DNA from: Anaeramoeba flamelloides | Lineage: Eukaryota; Metamonada; Anaeramoebidae | DNA length: 64,000 nt | Direction of reading: 5' to 3' | Assembly: GCA_027625915.1 (NCBI GenBank) | Contig: JANTQA010000012.1 | Span: forward strand, 8,826,501 to 8,890,500 | In this document: one piece after another, positions 21,403 to 33,727 of the stretch | Layout: every line of letters starts with the position of its first letter | Position numbering within the stretch: the first letter of the stretch is position 1 | Notes under the pieces: model-generated | What the model was told of the DNA's origin: nothing | Seen by the model: the letters and a program-made list of their open reading frames with translations, nothing else | The model's database searches: none | Made by a program: the position numbers and the translations under genes

Positions 21403-24400
21403 CGTCGTTGTTGTTTTTGTTGCTGTTGTTGTTATTGTTGTTTTTAGTACTATTATTAATATTTTTATCATTTATTTTGTTTTTATTTTCATTTCTTTTA
21501 TCTTCTTTATTGGGAAAAGATATCCAATTTATTTTAATTTTATTATCCCTGATTAAATTATAATTTTTGAAATTGTCTAAACAATTTAGTATTAAATCCT
21601 TTTCCATTGTATTATTAGTAATAAATATTATATTATTATTTTTTTTCATTTTTATTAAAAAAATATTTGAATTAAAAAAATGTGATCTAATTAATACAAT
21701 ATTTGTTAACAAAATTTCAAACAATACTCTATTGTTCGTTGCCTTAATAATTAATTTATTTTCATTATTATCAAAATTATAATTAAATACTAGATTAATA
21801 TTTTGATTTTGATTTCCAATTAACAATAATTTTATTCGGAAATTAAATGATTTTTTTTTAATAATTTTTTTGATTTTATTTTCAAGTATTTTTTGTTGGT
21901 GTTTTATATATTGCAATTCAAATTGCTTTTTAAATCTAATATTTTCAAAATAAAAATTAATTGGGAAATCATCTTTATATTCCTCAAAAAAATTAAAATC
22001 AAAATTATTATTATTATTATTAGCATTAATATTATTTGGGTTTATATTATTATTAAAATTAAATTCAGAAATGGAATTATTTTTTAATATTTTTTGAATA
22101 GTTAGAGATTTTTTTGTATTTATAAATTCAGTTAAAAAGATTTCTTTAAATGCTTTTTCTTCTAATTCATTCATTTCGTTTTCACTTTTAAAATATATTG
22201 TTTCATTTAATTTTTTTTTTAATGATTTAAAATTACACTTTTTGAAATTTTTAAATTTGATAGATTTTGATTCTTTATTAAATTTGAATTTATTTTTCTT
22301 TTCATTTTTATTTATCGAATTCATATAATTAAATCCATTTAAAACTTCAAAAATGAGATCTCTTTTTAAAGAACTTCTACAATCTATTAAAAAAACAAAA
22401 TTTTCATTTGATTTCATTTGATTTTTTCCTTTCTTATTTTTATTATCTTTATTATTCCCAGTGTTTAGCTCGCTATCCAAACTTGATTTTATTTCTAAAT
22501 GTAAATAGTCGCTGTTTGTTTTTTCTTTAAAAACTTGTAAAAGAAATGCACCCCAGGCTACTTTTGTAATGATATTTTTTTTCATATTTAATTGTAATGT
22601 TTTTTGATCTATTGTTAAACTTCCCTTCACGGGCTTTTTTTTGGGCAAAATTATTCGAACTATGAACATGGCTCTGTTTCGAATCCATGAGCGAGTAATT
22701 AATATTTTTCTTTCAACATCTTCTCCTAAAATTGTTCCATATGATCTAATATTACCGATTCGAAGTGATCGATAATTTTGAATCATTAGAATCGTGTTAT
22801 AAAGAATGTAGGCTTGTTGTTCGGAATTACAATAAAATCTTAATTCAAAATTTTCTTTTAATTTAAATAATAATACCCTATTGTTCGATTTGCTTCTATG
22901 AATGGCTATTGTTTGGAATTGCTTTTGGTTTAATTTAAGAGATTCATTACCGAGTGTTTGTAAAAATAATTGTTCACCCTTAATCATCAAAATTATTGGT
23001 ATTAATTTTTCTTTTTTTCCAGATTTGGGATTTGAAATCATTTCTAAATCAAAAAAGGATTCATCATTGAAAAATTTTTTAGTAATCTTATTAATACAGT
23101 TTTGCTTGTCTTTTTCATTTTCTGGATAATTGTTCCAATTCTTTGATTCATTTATACTCATAAAATCAGAATAATGCTTTAAATTTGATTCCTTTTCAAT
23201 TGAAAAATCTTGAAAATTTTCATAAAGATCCTGGTTCTTTGTTAAAAGTGAAATTTGCTTATTATCACTAGAGTTCTTGTTTTTTTTATTTTTATTATTG
23301 CTGACATTCATTGAGAGGGTTTTGTGCTTGTTTTCTTCTTTTTTTTCATTATTACTGAAATTCATTGAGAGGGTTTTGGGTTTGTTTTCTTCTTTTTTTT
23401 TGTTATTACTAAAATTCATTGATAAGGTTTTTGGTTTATTTTCTTTTTTTTCATTACCAAAATTCACCGAGAGGCTTTTGGGTTTGTTTTCTTCTTTTTT
23501 ATTATTACCAAAACTCATTGAGAGGGTTTTTGGTTTATTTTCTTTTTTTTCATTTCCAAAATTCATCGATAGGCTTTTGGGTTTGTTTTCTTCTTTTTTG
23601 TCATTTCCAAAATTCATTGAGAGGGTTTTTGGTTTGTTTTCTTCTTTTTTTTCATTACCAAAATTCATCGAGAGGCTTTTGGGTTTGTTTTCTTCTTTTT
23701 TGTCATTTCCAAAATTCATCGATAAGGTTTTTGGCTTATTTTCTTTTTTTTCATTACCAAAATTCATCGATAGGCTTTTGGGTTTGTTTTCTTTTTCTTT
23801 GTCATTCCCAAAATTCATTGATAGGCTTTTGGGTTTTTCTTCTTTTTTTTTGTCATTTCCAAAATTCATCGATAAGGTTTTTGGTTTATTTTCTTTTTTT
23901 TCATCATTTCCAAAATTCATTGATAGGCTTTTGGATTTGATTTCTTTTTCTTTGTCATTTCCAAAATTCATCGAGAGGGTTTTGGGTTTGTTTTCTTCCT
24001 TGTCATTTCCAAAACTCGTTGAGAGGGTTTTGGGTTTGTTTTCTTCTTTTTTGTTCTTTCCAAAATTCATTGATAAATTTTTTGGTTTATTTCCTTTTTT
24101 TTGTTGTTGTGATTTGTTCAATTGTTGGGAATTTATTTTTGAATTTGATTGATTGGCAAGTACTTGGCTTTTATTTAATAGCGGAGACTTTTTGTTCAGC
24201 TTTTTTTTCCGTGTTACATTCTGAAAGGTAGGCGAAAAATAGATCTTGTGTGAATTTTCAGAGGAAGAAGATTCGCTTGTGTTAGAACTATTCTCTTCAG
24301 TCTCGCTTGAAGAATGATCAGAATTTTGTGATCTTGAATAACTTGTTTCAGTTGTTTCGTCACTTCCTTGTTGAGATAACACAGAATTGTTTTTTTTAAA

Positions 24401-24604
24401 AGCCTTTTTTTTCTTCTTTTTTTTTTTTTTTCTTTTGTGGTCTTGGACATGCCATTTGTTATCATACTTCAGTTTGTTTTCTTTTGTTTGTCTCCCATTT
24501 TTTTCTGTTTTGTTTTGTGTTTGAATTTCGTTTGGAGAGACATGGACAACTTTTCTTATAAACTTATTTGATTTTACAGCCCGAAGAGGCTGTTGTGAAG
24601 TCAT
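19607..24604 (-). CDS. PH-repeat giant protein, N-terminal part (1665 residues)
   Basis: Start at 24604 (MTSQQPLRAVKSNKF). Residues 1-171 are basic, then S/T/E-rich. Residues 172 to about 440 are a 16-copy repeat of a 16-18 residue unit, NKPK(T/S)LSMNFGN plus K/E. Next come seven or so PH-like units from about residue 490, for example ending in NSEQQAYILYNTILMI, FRDNNQSRNFMNLFN and FQSRSERGDFMRIIRKNI, each a final beta strand then helix. Poly-N stretches and an 8-Asp run are inserted between strands. The frame ends in a long (EK)n tract, where an 11-A run (T11 at 19643-19653) precedes a stop at 19607; the next frame continues the protein. Loss of one A, or removal of a 34-nt GT...AG segment (19629-19596), would join the parts into about 2,440 residues. 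No known family is recognised from memory. Confidence 0.85.
23290..24092 (-). repeat. 16-copy coding minisatellite (KPKxLSMNFGN)
   Basis: Units of 48-54 bp in frame within the PH-repeat gene. The core LSMNFGN is nearly invariant while the K/E/N linker varies in length by one or two codons. T and S alternate after KPK in a pattern suggesting that pairs of units were duplicated. Confidence 0.9.
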
Positions 24605-26159
24605 CCCAAAAATAAAAAAAAAAAATTAATTAATAAACAAAAAATCAAAAAGCCTAAAAATGAAATTTTTGAGATCAAATTTTGTAATTCCAATTTGTAA
24701 TTTGGTCAAAAACAGTTTTTGTAAAACATGTCATTTTTTTGATGTGTCCGTTCTTAAAAATGTTTTCTGTTAAATTCTTGAAGAATATTCTTGAATCGAA
24801 AAAGAAAAACAAATGACTAAAAACTTTTGTTTTTTTATTTCTTTTTTGTAAAAAGTTAAAAATCAATTTTTGTCACTATTAGGTAAATTAATGAAATCTT
24901 GTTTTAAGCCAATTCAAAAGATCGTTAACTTTTCAAGTTTAATAATTTCTTTTTTACTTGAAAATAACACAAGAATAACTGAAAGAAATATACACAGTCA
25001 AGTAAAATTTCCTATTGAATCACGCTTTTGAACTTATCCTTTTTTTTCTTCAGTTAAAAATCAAATAATGTTTGGGTGATTGTATTTGAAATTTTACTTT
25101 TGGGTAATTTTAAAGTAGAATGAATTTGTTCTTGTTTTAACACAAACCAATTTCTTAAGACATAAAACAATTCTCTGAAGTTCAAATAACTGGCCAAAAC
25201 TTGAAATATTGAAAAATTTTTTCAATTTGCCTCAAGTCAAAAATTTTTTTTATCAATAAAAGAACAAATTAATAACTATTTGGAAGAAAATGGTCCACCT
25301 TGAATCTGGAACTTATGACAAAAATGATCACAAATAACAAATCTTATTATCAAATAACATCGCCTTTCAGATGGTAAAAATTATCTCTTTTTACAATAAT
25401 TCATTTGAATTTTCTTTTGTTTTTCTTTGACAAGTGAACATTTGGAAAATACAAATTTCATTTGTCCAAATAATCCGTTTTGAATTGGCGAAAACGTGTT
25501 TCAAATTTAAAACTGATCTTCTTTTTTCTAGAAATCTTATACATTAAATATTCAAAGAAACAGGCAATAAACAATAATTAAATATGGGTATTGTTTTCTT
25601 AAAGATCTATTAATTAAAAAAGAAATTCAAAAAATCAAGGTTCAAATTAGAAAAATTTTCAAGAAAAGAGGCAATTTTGCAAAGGAAAAAAAAAAGTTAA
25701 GGGAGTAGTATTTTTTCAATTATAATGAAATCTTGACAAGTTTCGATAAATATTTTTTTTTTAGTAATTTGTGTTTCGGCTTATGAAACAGATGAGTTAA
25801 CTTCACCTAAACAATTTATGAATTTGAGTCTATTATTTGAAATCCAAAATTCTCAAGTTTCAAATACAAAACTTAAAAAAGTAACCTATTTTTTTATTCA
25901 TAGTGAAGTTAATTCTTGAAAATGGTGTTTCATATTCTTAGTTTTATGTTGCAAAGTCTTGATTTTAGAAAGAAAATTTTTTATTTGATGATTATTTTTA
26001 ATGATTAATAGTTCAATACAGATGTCAACCAATTAAAACGAATTGAGGTATGGGTGATTGTATAAATGAAAATTCGGTTGAAGCTTAACAACCTTTTATC
26101 AATTAAATTTCGGTCTATTTAGTAATTTTTTTTTTTATTCTGTTAGGTTTTGAAAAAGT
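24605..26159. other. Upstream region of the PH-repeat gene
   Basis: No gene is visible. The open frame at 24675-24866 has no coding character. Confidence 0.4.
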
Positions 26160-26400
26160 TCTTTGCAGGTTTGCAAAAAATTTGAAAAGAAAATAATTTT
26201 TATTTTTAAAAAATTTTTTTAATAATTTGTTTGGTCTTATTCACAAGAATCTTTATAAAAATTTAAATCGTTTTTGGCAATAAAAAAATTGATTTTGAAT
26301 TTTGAGTATAAAATTATAAAATTCCCAAATATCTTTAAGAAAATTATATTGGTAAAAATCAAATTTAAGTTTAGAAAAAAAAACATAATCTCTAAAAAAA
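26160..26400 (+). repeat. Dispersed repeat R9
   Basis: Matches the reverse complement of about 59440-59660 with shared blocks AATTGATTTTGAATTTTGAG, CCCAAATATCTTTAAGAAAA and CACAAGAATC. Non-coding; element ends not defined. Confidence 0.55.
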
Positions 26401-29040
26401 AATTTTTAAATTAACTTGAAAAATTTTAATACTTAAAACTATAATTCTGTAATAAATATCAATATTTTTCAATATACCTATAATATATCAATTTTTTTGG
26501 TTAACCAAAATAATTATCTATAAAAAGAAGAAAAAAAATCTTAAAATTAATATTAATGCCAATAAAGACTTGTTCTAGTATAATAATGATCAAAATGACA
26601 ATAAAATGGTAAAAAAAAAATTATAATTTAAGAAATAAAATGAATTTAATGTTTTTCTTTTTCAGAAAAAATGGAAAAAAAAAAGGTCTTAGAAAAAAAT
26701 TTTCTTTTCTGGGCTTCTTAGCTGCTGAGAATTTTTTGACATTTGTAATATTCAAAATTTATAACAAGAAAATATCAGGATTAAAATATTTTCAAAATTT
26801 ACCCTTTTTTCTTAGATTTTTGAACCATTAAACCAGTGTTTAAAAACAAAAATAAAAAAAATCCAAATTCCCAAAAAAAAAATATCAATTTTTATTTCGA
26901 ATATAAAAGCTACTTAAAATATCAAGAATTTTATCCTTAAAATATATTTATTGTAGATATAGTATTGAATACTGGATTAATAATATATTCAATCAAGAAA
27001 AAAAAAAAAAAATCACTTTATTTTGAAAAAACACAAGTTTTATACCTGAAACACTGATATTTTGCACCACTGAAGTGATCTAAATTTACATTTTCACTGT
27101 ATGAATTTTCAAATAAAGAGCTTAAGTAAACTAAAAGAAAGAAAAAGGTATTCATTTTTATGATGAATTTTCAAGTTTAACAAAAACTGAAGTAGTGCCA
27201 ATTTACTAAATAAAGGAAAGGTAAATAAACAAAAGAATATATTTTTTGTTTCAATTTTATATGATACCCTATCGTATTTAACGAAATTTTAGTTTTTTTT
27301 TTTTTAAAATTGAAATTGAACATACAAATTTTATCAAAATCTTAACAAAAAACTCTTTATTCTTTTATGTATTAAAACTCTATTAATCTAGTAAACTTTC
27401 TTTATCAAATTTGAAAGTTTAAACCATTTTTTTAAATAATTTTTGAAAAACCTTGAAAAGGAAAAGAAAATTTCATTTCAAAAAATCAAGACTTTAAACA
27501 ATTAAAGCTAACCAAACACACATTAATGATAAAAAAAGAAAAATAATAAAATATAAATAAAGATATAATACTTTAATATACTTTAATATACGGATATATT
27601 TTTTTTTCAGAGAATATGTTTTTATAAATATAAATATCTAAATTTGATTAGAGTATTGTTAAAACAAATTTGGGATTGACTCTTTAGGTTCGAAAAAAAA
27701 AACACGAGTATCTTTTGCTAAAAATTGAAAATAATAACAATATTTTACAAAGTTTAATTATTTTTTAATAATTAAAATCAAAATAATTTAAAGACCAGTC
27801 AAAAAGTGTGGATGTTTTGTGTTTTTAATTCTAGGAAATTTGAGTAAAAGTCGAAAAATATTTTTTTTTTATTTTGAAAAATTGAAATTCCATTGTAATT
27901 TTTTTCTTGAAAAAATACAACTACTTTATTTTCTATAAAAGTGGAACACAGACAACCAAAAAAAAAACAAAAAACAACCAAAATTTAAATTAAATTATGA
28001 TTTCAATTATTTGAGACCATAAAAATCTTTTTTTTTTTTTGGTATTTTCCTCAACAAAAAAAAAAGATAAAAGATAACTACGACCAATCATTCAAGTTAC
28101 AAATGGTTTGATTTCCCAATATATATTTTTAATTTTTAAACCCCGAGTGGTAATAAATAATCTCAAAAAGTAAATAACATGAATGAAAATGAGTACCAAA
28201 TCCCCGATATTCATGAAAGATTTCATTTTTTATCGAAAATTTTCATTTCAAAAAAAAAGAAATTAAATTTGGTTTTCCAGTCTTACTCTAAATTAAATAA
28301 CCTTTTTATCCTTAAGAATTTGAAATTGAAATAGCGGTTTTGAAAAAAATCATTTCATAAAAAAATAAATACCTTCTTAGGTTTCTAAAAAATGTGGTAT
28401 TCAAGGATTTTTTTTTCCTTCTAAATCTATTTTGTATAAATCTCTTATAATCAAAAAACTGAGTATCTAAACTTTTTTAACCTTGATATTTTAAAATTAC
28501 GTAAAGTAACTCTTCATTCAATTTCAAATTAATAGATTTTTAATTATGTTTTCACAGAATACAAAAAATGTTTCAGTTTATTATTTTTGATTTTTTTTTC
28601 TTTGTTAGTTTATTGCTCAACATTTCCCAATAAATTTTTAATAATCAACATAAGAGTCAATATTATTTTTGGTATTGATTACTGGAAATTAGAAAAAATA
28701 AATAATACCGAAATTGTAGCAAAAGAAATATAACATAGTTGATTTCAATTAAATTTTCTTCATCTACCTTGAACCAAATTGTAAAATTAACAAAATACAT
28801 TTCAAATTGAAAAAATAAATGAAGATCCTTTCAAAATATAGTTTTTTATAATTTTTATTTAATTTTTTAAAAAATTCTCATTCCTTTTTTGGTGTTTATG
28901 TAAAAAAAAACACTATTTTTTTAAAAGACTTTGAAGCTAAAACGATTAATAAAAAAAAAAAAAAAAAAAAAAAAATACCGAAATTGACATGGAAGATATA
29001 ACAAATAAAAATAAAAAAAAAAAAAGTCAAAACTTCCCAC

Positions 29041-29041
<1 letters not shown>
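26401..29041. other. Long non-coding stretch
   Basis: About 2.6 kb with no recognisable gene, only AT-rich DNA with poly-A/T runs. Frames at 26640-26831 and 27799-27981 are F/K/N-rich noise. Confidence 0.45.

Positions 29042-29076
<35 letters not shown>
29042..29076. repeat. (TA)n microsatellite abutting the SYAP1-like stop codon
   Basis: A run of about 17 TA units that ends at the stop codon and so lies in the 3' UTR. An A-run of more than 20 follows nearby at about 28952-28974. Confidence 0.9.
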
Positions 29077-29080
<4 letters not shown>

Positions 29081-30387
29081 TTATGTTCCAATTCTTTTTT
29101 AAAATCTTCAAGCCATTTATCATTATTGTTTTCGTTAACATTTTCTGTTTTGCCAGTTTCCTTATTGTTTGTATCGATTCCAAGTTTACTAAGTTCACTT
29201 TCAAGTTCTTCAATTGTGTTATCTATATTAGCGTTATCTTGGTTTTTATTCGTTTTTGTTTCTGAATCCAGATTTTCTTTATTATTATCTTCTTCTTTTT
29301 GTTTTTGTTTTTTTTTTGTTTTTTCCTCTTGGAGTCTCTCTTTTTCTTGTAATGCATTTCTATTAATTTCTTGTCTTAGTTTCATTGAATTTTGAATAAT
29401 AATTTCAATCCTCCAAAAATAATTTTTCCAAAAGATTTCTCTTGGGATTCTTTTCTTTTCAATCACCAAGAATTTATAAATTTTGATAAGTCTTGTATCT
29501 TCTCTTAATAAAACTTTTGCCATTGGAATATAATCGGATAAAATAAATCGAAAGTCCTCTTCTTGGGTTTCTTTGTTTTTGTCTTTCTCTTCTTCTTTTT
29601 TTTCGTTTTCATTTTCAATTTTTTCTTTTTCTTCTTCTTTGTTTGTTTCTTTTTCTTTTTCTGTCTTCTTCTTGTTTTCCTTTTCGTTTTCGTTTTCGTT
29701 TTCGTTTTCCTTTTGAGTTTCAATTTCGTTTTTGCCGTTTTCTTGTTTTGTTTGTTTTTTCTTTTGTTTTGCGGTTAGTGGACTTTTTGTAAAACTTGAA
29801 GTTTTTTTTGACAATAATTTAATTTGTAAACGTAATTCCTCTTCGTGGTTTTTGTCAAGCGCATACAGTTTCCAAGGTGGTTGTGCGATATTTTCTTTTT
29901 TTTTTCCTGTTTCACCTGAAAAGAAGCTTTCTTTTATGGAATTCCCAAACCCTACGAGTTTATCACCAACGCCTGAGAATTTCTCTGTTACATCCGACAA
30001 CTTTACACCTGACAGTTTGCCTGTAACACCAGATAATTTCTCGCCAACGCCAGAAAATTTTTCTGTGACATTCGACAATTTTACACTTGACAATTTCTCC
30101 CCAACACCCGAAAAGGTTTCAGAAATACCACTAAGCCAATTTGGTGCAGATTTATGATCAACAGATCCTTCTTTTGTTTTTTTCGTTTTTACTTGGATTT
30201 CTTGGGTTGTTTGTGTTGTGTTTTTTTCTTTATCATTTTCGTTTTCATTTTCTTTCGTTAGGCTTTCTTGTTCTTGTTCGTTTTTTTGAGTGATAATCAT
30301 TTCTTCTTGATTTGGGTTGATTTCTGTTGTTGACATTTCTTGTATATTTTGAGTCTTTTCAGGTTGTGTTGTTTGTTGTTCACTCAT
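29077..30387 (-). CDS. SYAP1: SYAP1-like BSD-domain protein
   Basis: SYAP1 and its relatives are cytosolic, membrane-associated BSD-domain proteins (linked in animals to Akt signalling). I take the Met at 30387 (MSEQQTTQ), giving 436 residues. The frame is open to a Met at 30543, but the extra 52 residues look like AT-rich 5' UTR, although they would form a hydrophobic stretch. Order: low-complexity N/E/T region to about 125; amphipathic repeats FSGVGEKLSGV (about residues 125-195); PPWK plus EEELRLQIKLLSKK, matching the PW...LR.QIL.LS motif before SYAP1's BSD domain; a large N/E/K insert; the BSD domain, with PMAKVLLREDTRL then IPREIFWKNYFWRI (the FW..YF signature); and a C-terminus with ELESELSKLGID and WLEDFKKELEHN, like the WEKELQQEL tail of SYAP1. 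No intron is needed. Confidence 0.85.
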
Positions 30388-30905
30388 TGTAAATGAAGAA
30401 AATACAATAAAAAAGATTAAAAAATGATAAAATCTAACTATTGTTATTACTTTCATTTTCATTGGTTTAAAGTTTGTTTGTTTATTTTTATTAATAAGTG
30501 CACTTATTAAAGAGTTTCTAACTTTAGATTTACTGATCAGCAAAGTTGAATTTTCTTTTTTTTTTATTTGAAAAATAAGTTTGTTTATTTTTTTTTAATT
30601 TACCTACTTTATAATCTTGTGTTTTTAATTTATTTTATCTTTAAAATATTCACAAGCAAAAGTAAAAAGTAATGAGACTGGAACTTAACTTTGTTGTTTT
30701 TGTCAGAAATTAGTTTGAATTCATTCACACTTATGATTAAACATTTTATTTATTTTGACAATTCTTTTAAAACAAAAAAGTTTTTGAAATTAGAACCATA
30801 ACATTAAGAGTTTATTTTTGGTTCAAAAAACACACAGTTCACTTATTTTGAAGTGCAGTAAATTTTACTAAAAAAAAAGAATCATTCGAGTTATCAATGA
30901 ATATA
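30388..30905. other. Upstream region of the SYAP1-like gene
   Basis: Presumed 5' UTR and promoter; no motif stands out. Confidence 0.4.
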
Positions 30906-31310
30906 ACTGTTGTGGAAAAAAAGTCCAACACTGTTTTTCATTGGGAACATTAATGAACCTGAAAAGTAAAATCAATAAAAAGAAGAAACCAATTAACTTC
31001 TAATAATAGTCCATTATATTATTTTAAATCAAACCAACAAATGAAATTTAAATATACTCAATTATTGAAATTATTCTTGTGTGGTTTTGGAGATAACAAA
31101 AATAGTAAATTTTTTGAACAAATTTTTAATAAAAGATCAATCAACCAAAGAAAAACCCATACCAAAAGATAGGATTAAAAAAATTGTAATTGTGTTGTAT
31201 ACTTCATTTTGTCTTTATTTATTTATTTATTCTTTTTTTAATTGATCTTAGTTGAATTTTCAGTTATGCCCCCTATTAAAAACTGTTTTTCACTTTTTTT
31301 CCACAATGGT
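30906..31310. mobile_element. 405-bp Tc1/mariner-like TIR element (family M7)
   Basis: The left end is ACTGTTGTGGAAAAAAAGT and the right end reads ACCATTGTGGAAAAAAAGTG on the opposite strand; both continue into AACA(C/G)TTTTT.ATTGGG-like sequence, a TIR of about 40 bp. The outer GTTGTGG...AAAAAGT resembles Tc1/mariner termini and family M6. No coding sequence. Confidence 0.7.
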
Positions 31311-31450
31311 AAATAATAAATTTGTTTGAAAGTGAAGAATTAAATAAATTATGGATTTTTACTATTTTCAGTGATTTAGTTAAAATCCATATCAAAATTT
31401 GCTTTCTATTACTGTTGTTAAAATAATACATTCAGAAAAGTTTAATCCAT

Positions 31451-32163
31451 CATGTCTCGGAAAATTTTTCCTAAAAAAAATCTCTAAATTTTGTTTTTTT
31501 TAAAATTAACTCATATAATAAACATTATTCTACATAATAATTTTGAAAAGGGTTTACAACTTGATTAGATATTAATGGGAATTGAAAAAAAAAGAAAATT
31601 CTCAGTATTTTTTTTCCTTTTTAATAGTAAAATTTTTGATATTTTCATTTGACTTTGTCGAGAGTTTCTTTTAAATTTATTTTTTATATAGTCAAAAAAA
31701 AAAATCTTATTTTTAAATTTTATATATAGCAAAAAATATTTCTTTCAAAAGATAATGCTAAATTAAATTTAAAAAGTCTTTATTTTTCTGTTTTTGGAAT
31801 ATTTTTTATGATTTTTTTTCTTTTCATGTTTGAGCTTAAATATATATATATATATATATTTCCCTTTTTTTTTTTGCAAATTGTTTTAACATTTATGATT
31901 TTTATTACTTAACAGTTCAATCAAAAGTTCATTCTTTTCAACTTATTCGAAAAAAAAATACCCCAAAAATATATCTTTTTTCAAAATTCTGCAATTTTGA
32001 AAAAGCCCATATTCAAATCTTAATGATTTTAATAGCTATCTTTTCTTATTTACATAAAATTACCATAACTTTGAAAAACTAATTTAAAAATGATGTATAA
32101 GGTAAATTAAATCTAAAATTTTGATTTATTTGAATTTTTGGAATTTATTTTTTCCTTGTAGTG
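31451..32163 (-). mobile_element. CACTA-like family M4 copy c
   Basis: Inverted relative to copies a and b. On the minus strand it starts CACTACAAGGAAAAAATAAA at 32163 and runs 713 bp to a degraded right end near 31451. Internal blocks match copies a and b (AAACATGAAAAGAAAAA, CTTAATGATTTTAATAGCTA in inverse), with a short (TA)n and other small insertions. Confidence 0.65.
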
Positions 32164-32189
32164 ATGTTCCAAAAAAAAAAGAGTGATTT

Positions 32190-32525
32190 TGGTTATTGAA
32201 GACCTATCTCTTAAGTGATCAAAGAAACCAACAATAAAATCCAATTAAATATAGTATCGATTTATCAAAGTTCCATTATCCAATAAGATATTCTAAAAAT
32301 AAAGGATCAACTTGGAAAATTTATCACAAAAAATAGAGTTATTTTTTTAGAGAAAATGTATCTATAAAAAATAACAATAAATAAAAAAAAAACTGGAGAA
32401 AATTACAAAAAAATTTCAAGAAATTGTATTCGTAATTTAAAATTTACTTTAAATCTCAAGGATTTTTATAATCAAAATCAATTTTAACTTAAGTAGGCAA
32501 ATGTAGAGTAAATTGGATGTTGCAT
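32190..32525 (-). repeat. Dispersed repeat M5, beside M4 copy c
   Basis: Reverse-complement counterpart of 13893-14240, from GCAACATCCAATTTACTC at 32525 through TACTTAAGTT to TTTCTTTGATCAC. Non-coding. Confidence 0.6.
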
Positions 32526-32867
32526 CGGAACAGGAAGAATAAAAAAGATATCATAGATATTTTACCACCAATTATATTTTTAGTAAATACATTCTTTTTA
32601 TTACTTTATTTTCCTTTTTTTTTTAGACCTTTTATAACATAAAACCAATCTTAATATTTGATTCAAATTTGAATAAAAGTTTGTTTTGTAAAAATATCAC
32701 GACAGATAATTGCACATGAACCATTTTTTTCTCTTTTCGGATTTGTAACATATAAAAATCTTGATAAAAATTGACTAGTTAAATTCAACCATAAGTGAAA
32801 TAAAAAACTAATTTACCTTGAGTAAAATAGATTTCAAATAATTTTTTATGAATCATTCTTTGATTAT

Positions 32868-33104
32868 TCTTAATGTTAAATATAAAATAAAAAGATTAAA
32901 AATTTTCATACAGTTTTCCAAAAAAAAAAATAAATTAAAGAATGAAAAAATTAAGCAACGTTCCTAATTCTAAAACTTAAATTAATAATGTATACTGGTT
33001 TAAGAATGAAAAATTTGTAAGTTTACTTGATTTTAAAACTCTTTTTTCTGGAAATTTGAATGAAAATTTAGTCCGATTTATTTTGCAACAAATAGTAGTG
33101 TTTA
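32868..33104. mobile_element. Family M8 copy b
   Basis: The left arm contains AAATTTTCATACAGTTTTCC and the right arm GGAAATTTGAATGAAAATTT then TTTATTTTGCAACAAATAGT, an inverted pair. About 237 bp, non-coding. Confidence 0.6.
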
Positions 33105-33684
33105 TATATAATTAATGAATTACAATGGAACAACCTGATTTTTTTGGAAATTCTTTAATAATTAACCAATTTTGATTATATTTTAAACTGAATTGTATTA
33201 TCCCAAATACTACTAGAATGATAAAAATAAAAATACCAGGTTTATTTATTCTTCAAAATATTAATCAAAGGGGGTTTATTGCTAAAAAATAATCCCATTC
33301 TCCAATCTAATATATAAGCTCCATCCAAAAATGTGGGGCAAAAAAATATCCATCAATATAAGAATAAATTCTTTATTCAGTTATTAAACTCAAAACTTTA
33401 GACAAAAAAAAAACGAAGTCATTAATAATAATAAAACTCTTGATTATAATTTGTGTTTATTGATCAAAGTTCGAAGAATAAAAAATAAAAATAAAAAAAA
33501 AAAAATGCCCCTAATTTTTGGAAAAATATCCAAAATTAGTAATGTCTATTTAACAATCTTTAGTTCGATCTTTTTTTCAATTTTTTTTTTTGATAATGTG
33601 TAAAATCATACTTCAATATATTTTTGATTTGATCTTTAGATTTTTTGTTTTTCATTTGATCATTAACTTTTTGTTTTTCCCATT

Positions 33685-33727
<43 letters not shown>

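Noticed and set aside
30388-30543. N-terminal extension of the SYAP1-like protein with a hydrophobic stretch (possible signal peptide)
   Set aside because: SYAP1 proteins are cytosolic and the extension reads like translated AT-rich UTR; MSEQQTTQ is the better start.
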